From Antennarius striatus (Eukaryota; Chordata; Actinopteri; Lophiiformes; Antennariidae), in the NCBI RefSeq assembly GCF_040054535.1, contig NC_090785.1:10530001-10594000 (forward strand): a stretch of DNA of 64,000 bases, written 5' to 3'. Shown piece after piece: positions 61,378 through 64,000 of the stretch; within the stretch, counting starts at the first letter, position 1; every line of letters starts with the position of its first letter. The notes beneath the pieces were generated by a model. That model was given only the letters and a program-made list of their open reading frames with translations, had not been told where the DNA came from and did not search any database. Both the position numbers and the translations under genes were made by a program.

Positions 61378-61430
61378 AGCATAGTGGCGCAGTAGGTAGC
61401 GCTGTCGGACGATCACGGTCATCTCGATTT
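61378..61430 (+). mobile_element. Fragment of a teleost SINE-like repeat head
   Basis: 'ggcagcatagtggcgcagta' followed by 'ggtagcgctgtcg' matches the start of a common teleost repeat (ggcggcacggtggtgcagtg, gttagcactgtcg). Only the head is present. It is the same family whose downstream part I recognise at 53436-53650. Confidence 0.5.
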
Positions 61431-61495
61431 CAAGAAAATGAAAAGACTATTACACTAAGTCCTTGTTATGATATAATCTCAAAATAAACAGATAC

Positions 61496-61552
61496 TAAGT
61501 AACTGACTAACTAACTAACTAACTGACTGACTGACTGACTGACTGACTAACA
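61496..61552. repeat. (CTAA)n-(CTGA)n tetranucleotide array
   Basis: About 13 units that change from ACTA to ACTG type and back. Confidence 0.95.
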
Positions 61553-62149
61553 AGACCACCTTGAGTTACTCAAAGGACAAATACCAAACATGGTATTTGG
61601 TAATATTCAGGAGTAACTCTCACTTCATAAATTAATTTATAAACAACATCTATCAGAACATTTTGACCTCTAAATATTTTTTGAAATGGTGGTTCTGCAA
61701 TTTTGCCTGCACAAACCTGAATGACGTCTTTGGAGGCGTCAGAATTGTAACCTTATCAGACAAGGCGAGGTGACAAGAGGAGTGCAGGACAAAGAGGTGA
61801 GCTGAGGTTACATATGGATAAAAACAACATCAAGCTCTCTCCTGTGCTGCTACTTCTGTGGTGTTAGAAGACTCTTAACTTCACAAGTATAAAGTGGTGT
61901 GATCTTGTGAACTGTCAGTCGGTTGAAGTCAGCTTTATACACTTTGTGGTACCCAATATGAATTTTGTTCACATTTTAGAATGGATCACAAATCTTTTTA
62001 TCTACATTTGAAAAATTTACATCAACAGATTTAGATTTGCTTTAATAAGAATTGCAAAATTGCGAGTTTCAACACTTGTTTCTGGTGTTTGAAAAACATT
62101 TTTAATACAGATTATTCCACTGAGTCTAAGTGAGCAAAATGGATACTCA

Positions 62150-62388
62150 CTGACACCATGCAGTTTTTTAGGTTCAAATGGACTCCACCTTGTTGTACTC
62201 ACCCACTTCCCCTTAACCGCCTGAAGGCAGGAAGAGAAAGAGACAGAAGAGGAAGAGAGAGAAAGGGGGGTGGGCCTACTGCTTTCATTTAAAGTAAAAA
62301 ATTTTAAAAAGAGAAGTTTGTCACACACTCAAAATAAAGAGATAGACGTACGGAGAGTAACAAAGACGAGTAGGTAGTCGGTGAAATC
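62150..62388 (+). promoter_or_regulatory. dock2: dock2 proximal promoter/5' UTR (inferred)
   Basis: Directly upstream of the dock2 ATG. It contains ETS-type cores (CACTTCCCC near 62213 and AGAGGAAGAG near 62248, the latter PU.1-like) and AACCGC (RUNX-like, near 62214). TATA-less. ETS/PU.1 sites are typical of leukocyte-specific promoters such as that expected for DOCK2. Binding is inference. Confidence 0.35.
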
Positions 62389-62431
62389 ATGACTCCTTGG
62401 ACTACAACCACCTCAGAGCGGTTTGGTGTAG
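62389..62431 (+). CDS. dock2: dock2 coding exon 1
   Basis: 43 nt from ATG; donor GTAG|GTAAGT, phase 1. Encodes MTPWTTTTSERFGV. Confidence 0.88.
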
Positions 62432-63973
62432 GTAAGTCATTATATGCTCAGAGGTGTGTTTTTTGTCTGTGTATGTGCACAGACATATAAGTTGGTGTGA
62501 TTTCTCTCTGGTGCTGTTGGTGTGATGGGTAAAAAATGATAAAAAATGAGTAAGAGAAATACAGTAGATTCCCATCTCAACAGGATGCATGCAGGTGCTC
62601 ATCAGATGAAATCCCCCAGAACTTAAATCCTAAAATCATATTCATAACTTCGGTGCACTTGAACAAGTAAGAGCTAGAGTAGCTTGAAGTAGGGATGAAA
62701 TCATAAATAATCTCCATTTTAGCATGATGGAGAAATAATAGATAGTTGGTAAGTAATCTTCATCCATTACATGTTATACAGATTGTAGAAACTAAAACAC
62801 AAATGATTCCTTAAATTGGACTTTTAGATGTAGGACTATTGATTTTGACATCAGAAACCAACTCTCTTCTGTGAAAGAACACTGTTAAGATAAAATCTGT
62901 GGGTCGTTGGTATGAAAGTTTAATATGAGTGCAGCTTCCTGACTCGTGAAATTGGTGGTAATAACAGAGGGTTTTTTTTTTGAAGAAGATGCATTAATTT
63001 ATCTGTATCTTGTTATGTTAGCCATAAATTATATTGTATTGTAATCTTAAATAATTAACAACAATGATTTCCCAATCAGGTGTTGCTTATCGACTGCAGA
63101 GTGAACATCTTCCTGGTCTGTGTAAGAACACAGACAGGAAGTGGTGGAATATGAAACAGAATGGGTAGCTGAGAAGCAGCACAGCTTAACAAGAGAATAG
63201 CAGTTACCAAGTAGAAAATACACATGGTTATATAATATATAGACAATTTTCCGTTTGGAAGCATGTTTTTCTTGAATTTCAGTATTTGTTCAACCATAGT
63301 ATTGTGCTCTTTATACAGTTAAATAGCTGTGTACCAGCAGGATGTTTTTCACCTCAGAATATAGCCATGCTGCTACTGGTAATGTGCTTCTGTAGCTTGA
63401 CTTCATGTAAACGATGTTTTACCATCAATGTACCATTCCATGCGCTATAACTTTATTTTTTAGTTAAATGGAATTTTGTCAGCCAAGGAGAGAAGCAGCT
63501 TTCCCTTGAGGTAGGAGATGTTGTTCAAATCCAGGAAGTCTGTGATGGTAAGAATATTTCTTCATAGAGCAATAATTCTGTCATAATTTAAAATCATCTG
63601 TTTCTTACTCTTGCTTTTAAGAGTATTAGTGAAAAAGTCAGTTAAAGATTTTCATTTCAAATGCAATATGTGATACAACTCTATACATAAAGTAAACATT
63701 TGGTTTTAGATGCCAGTTTGGAAAGGAATTCTAAGGTGATGGTTTTTTTTAAATTTTAGGATGGTACAGAGGCTACTTGGCTAGAAACAAAGCCAAACAG
63801 GTAGGAAATCCTGCATTCTCTGATAAATAATAAATCTGAGTGATACTGAGCCACAGTATCACTGAATTATTTTGACATCATAAACATCACCTACCCTATC
63901 CACCTGTGCCCTCATAGGGAGTGTTCCCTGTCAGTTTTATTCACCTTAAGGAAGTCTTCATTGAGAAACAAGG
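62389..63973 (+). CDS. dock2: dock2: dedicator of cytokinesis 2, N-terminal four exons (partial)
   Basis: Encodes a CDM-family guanine nucleotide exchange activator of Rac in leukocytes; the N-terminal SH3 domain binds ELMO. Four exons (62389-62431, 63464-63547, 63760-63800, 63918-63973) join in frame and continue beyond the window. The protein starts MTPWTTTTSERFG. The SH3 core has LSLEVGDVVQIQEVCDG, then WYRGYLARNKAKQGVFPVSF and IHLKEVFIEKQ. MxPW at the start, IGDVV-x-IQE-like and WYRGYL...QG-x-FP-x-SFIH favour DOCK2 over DOCK1 and DOCK5, whose equivalents read GDTVHILE and ...KKGIFP. Human DOCK2 is also close to KCNIP1 on 5q35. Lacks the catalytic DHR2 domain only because the window ends. 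Confidence 0.93.
63464..63547 (+). CDS. dock2: dock2 coding exon 2 (SH3 start)
   Basis: 84 nt; acceptor TTATTTTTTAG, donor GATG|GTAAGA, phase 1 at both ends. Encodes VKWNFVSQGEKQLSLEVGDV and following IQEVCD. Confidence 0.94.
63760..63800 (+). CDS. dock2: dock2 coding exon 3 (SH3 middle)
   Basis: 41 nt; acceptor AAATTTTAG, donor CAG|GTAGGA, ends in phase 0. Encodes GWYRGYLARNKAKQ. Confidence 0.94.
63918..63973 (+). CDS. dock2: dock2 coding exon 4 (SH3 end)
   Basis: 56 nt; acceptor CCCTCATAG, likely donor AAGG|GTGCGT (phase 2). Encodes GVFPVSFIHLKEVFIEKQ. The next exon lies outside the window. Confidence 0.88.
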
Positions 63974-64000
63974 GTGCGTATATTAAATGAGTCCTCATTT

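Noticed and set aside
1..64000. CRISPR arrays, operons, riboswitches, tRNA or rRNA genes
   Set aside because: None seen. The tandem repeats are microsatellites without spacers, and the genome is vertebrate.

Overview
This window is nuclear DNA of a ray-finned (teleost) fish. It has widely spaced, multi-exon vertebrate genes with GT-AG introns. It also has very dense (CA/GT)n and other microsatellites, and degenerate DNA-transposon and SINE-like repeats of types common in teleosts. I see no prokaryotic, viral or organellar features. All four protein-coding genes I can support have human counterparts on chromosome 5q35 (KCNIP1, TLX3, HRH2, DOCK2), so the window is a teleost piece of that conserved-synteny block. 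I cannot tell from sequence alone which teleost-duplication copy (a or b) this is.

Layout: 1-16.5 kb is gene-free flank with microsatellites, pyrimidine tracts, two old repeats and some candidate regulatory DNA. kcnip1 (+ strand, 16661-28826, 3'UTR to about 30.38 kb) has eight coding exons that join in frame into a 215-residue four-EF-hand Kv4 channel subunit. A second, previously unmarked first exon (22656-22764) encodes a transmembrane N-terminus of the KIS/TMS type known from KChIP4a, and it has the same splice phase as exon 1. tlx3 (- strand, 33933-31470, three exons, 284 residues) converges on kcnip1 tail to tail. A roughly 12-kb gene-free stretch follows (34.3-46.4 kb). Several blocks in it have unique, TAAT-rich or mixed composition, as expected of developmental enhancers around tlx3.

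From 46.4 to 48 kb there are two short inverted-repeat elements. hrh2 (histamine H2 receptor, - strand, 50021-48882) follows, with two downstream frame-compatible exons that could give a longer alternative C-terminus. From 50 to 62 kb the DNA is gene-free and holds a roughly 1-kb degenerate hAT element with a near-perfect 8-bp target-site duplication, a transposase-start remnant and a nested SINE-type tail. The right edge (62389-63973) holds the first four coding exons of dock2, covering its N-terminal SH3 domain and continuing out of the window.

The genes do not form one pathway. kcnip1 tunes neuronal A-type K+ current, tlx3 specifies sensory and hindbrain neurons, hrh2 is a Gs-coupled amine receptor, and dock2 is a leukocyte Rac activator. 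The most interesting observation is the hidden transmembrane first exon of kcnip1.
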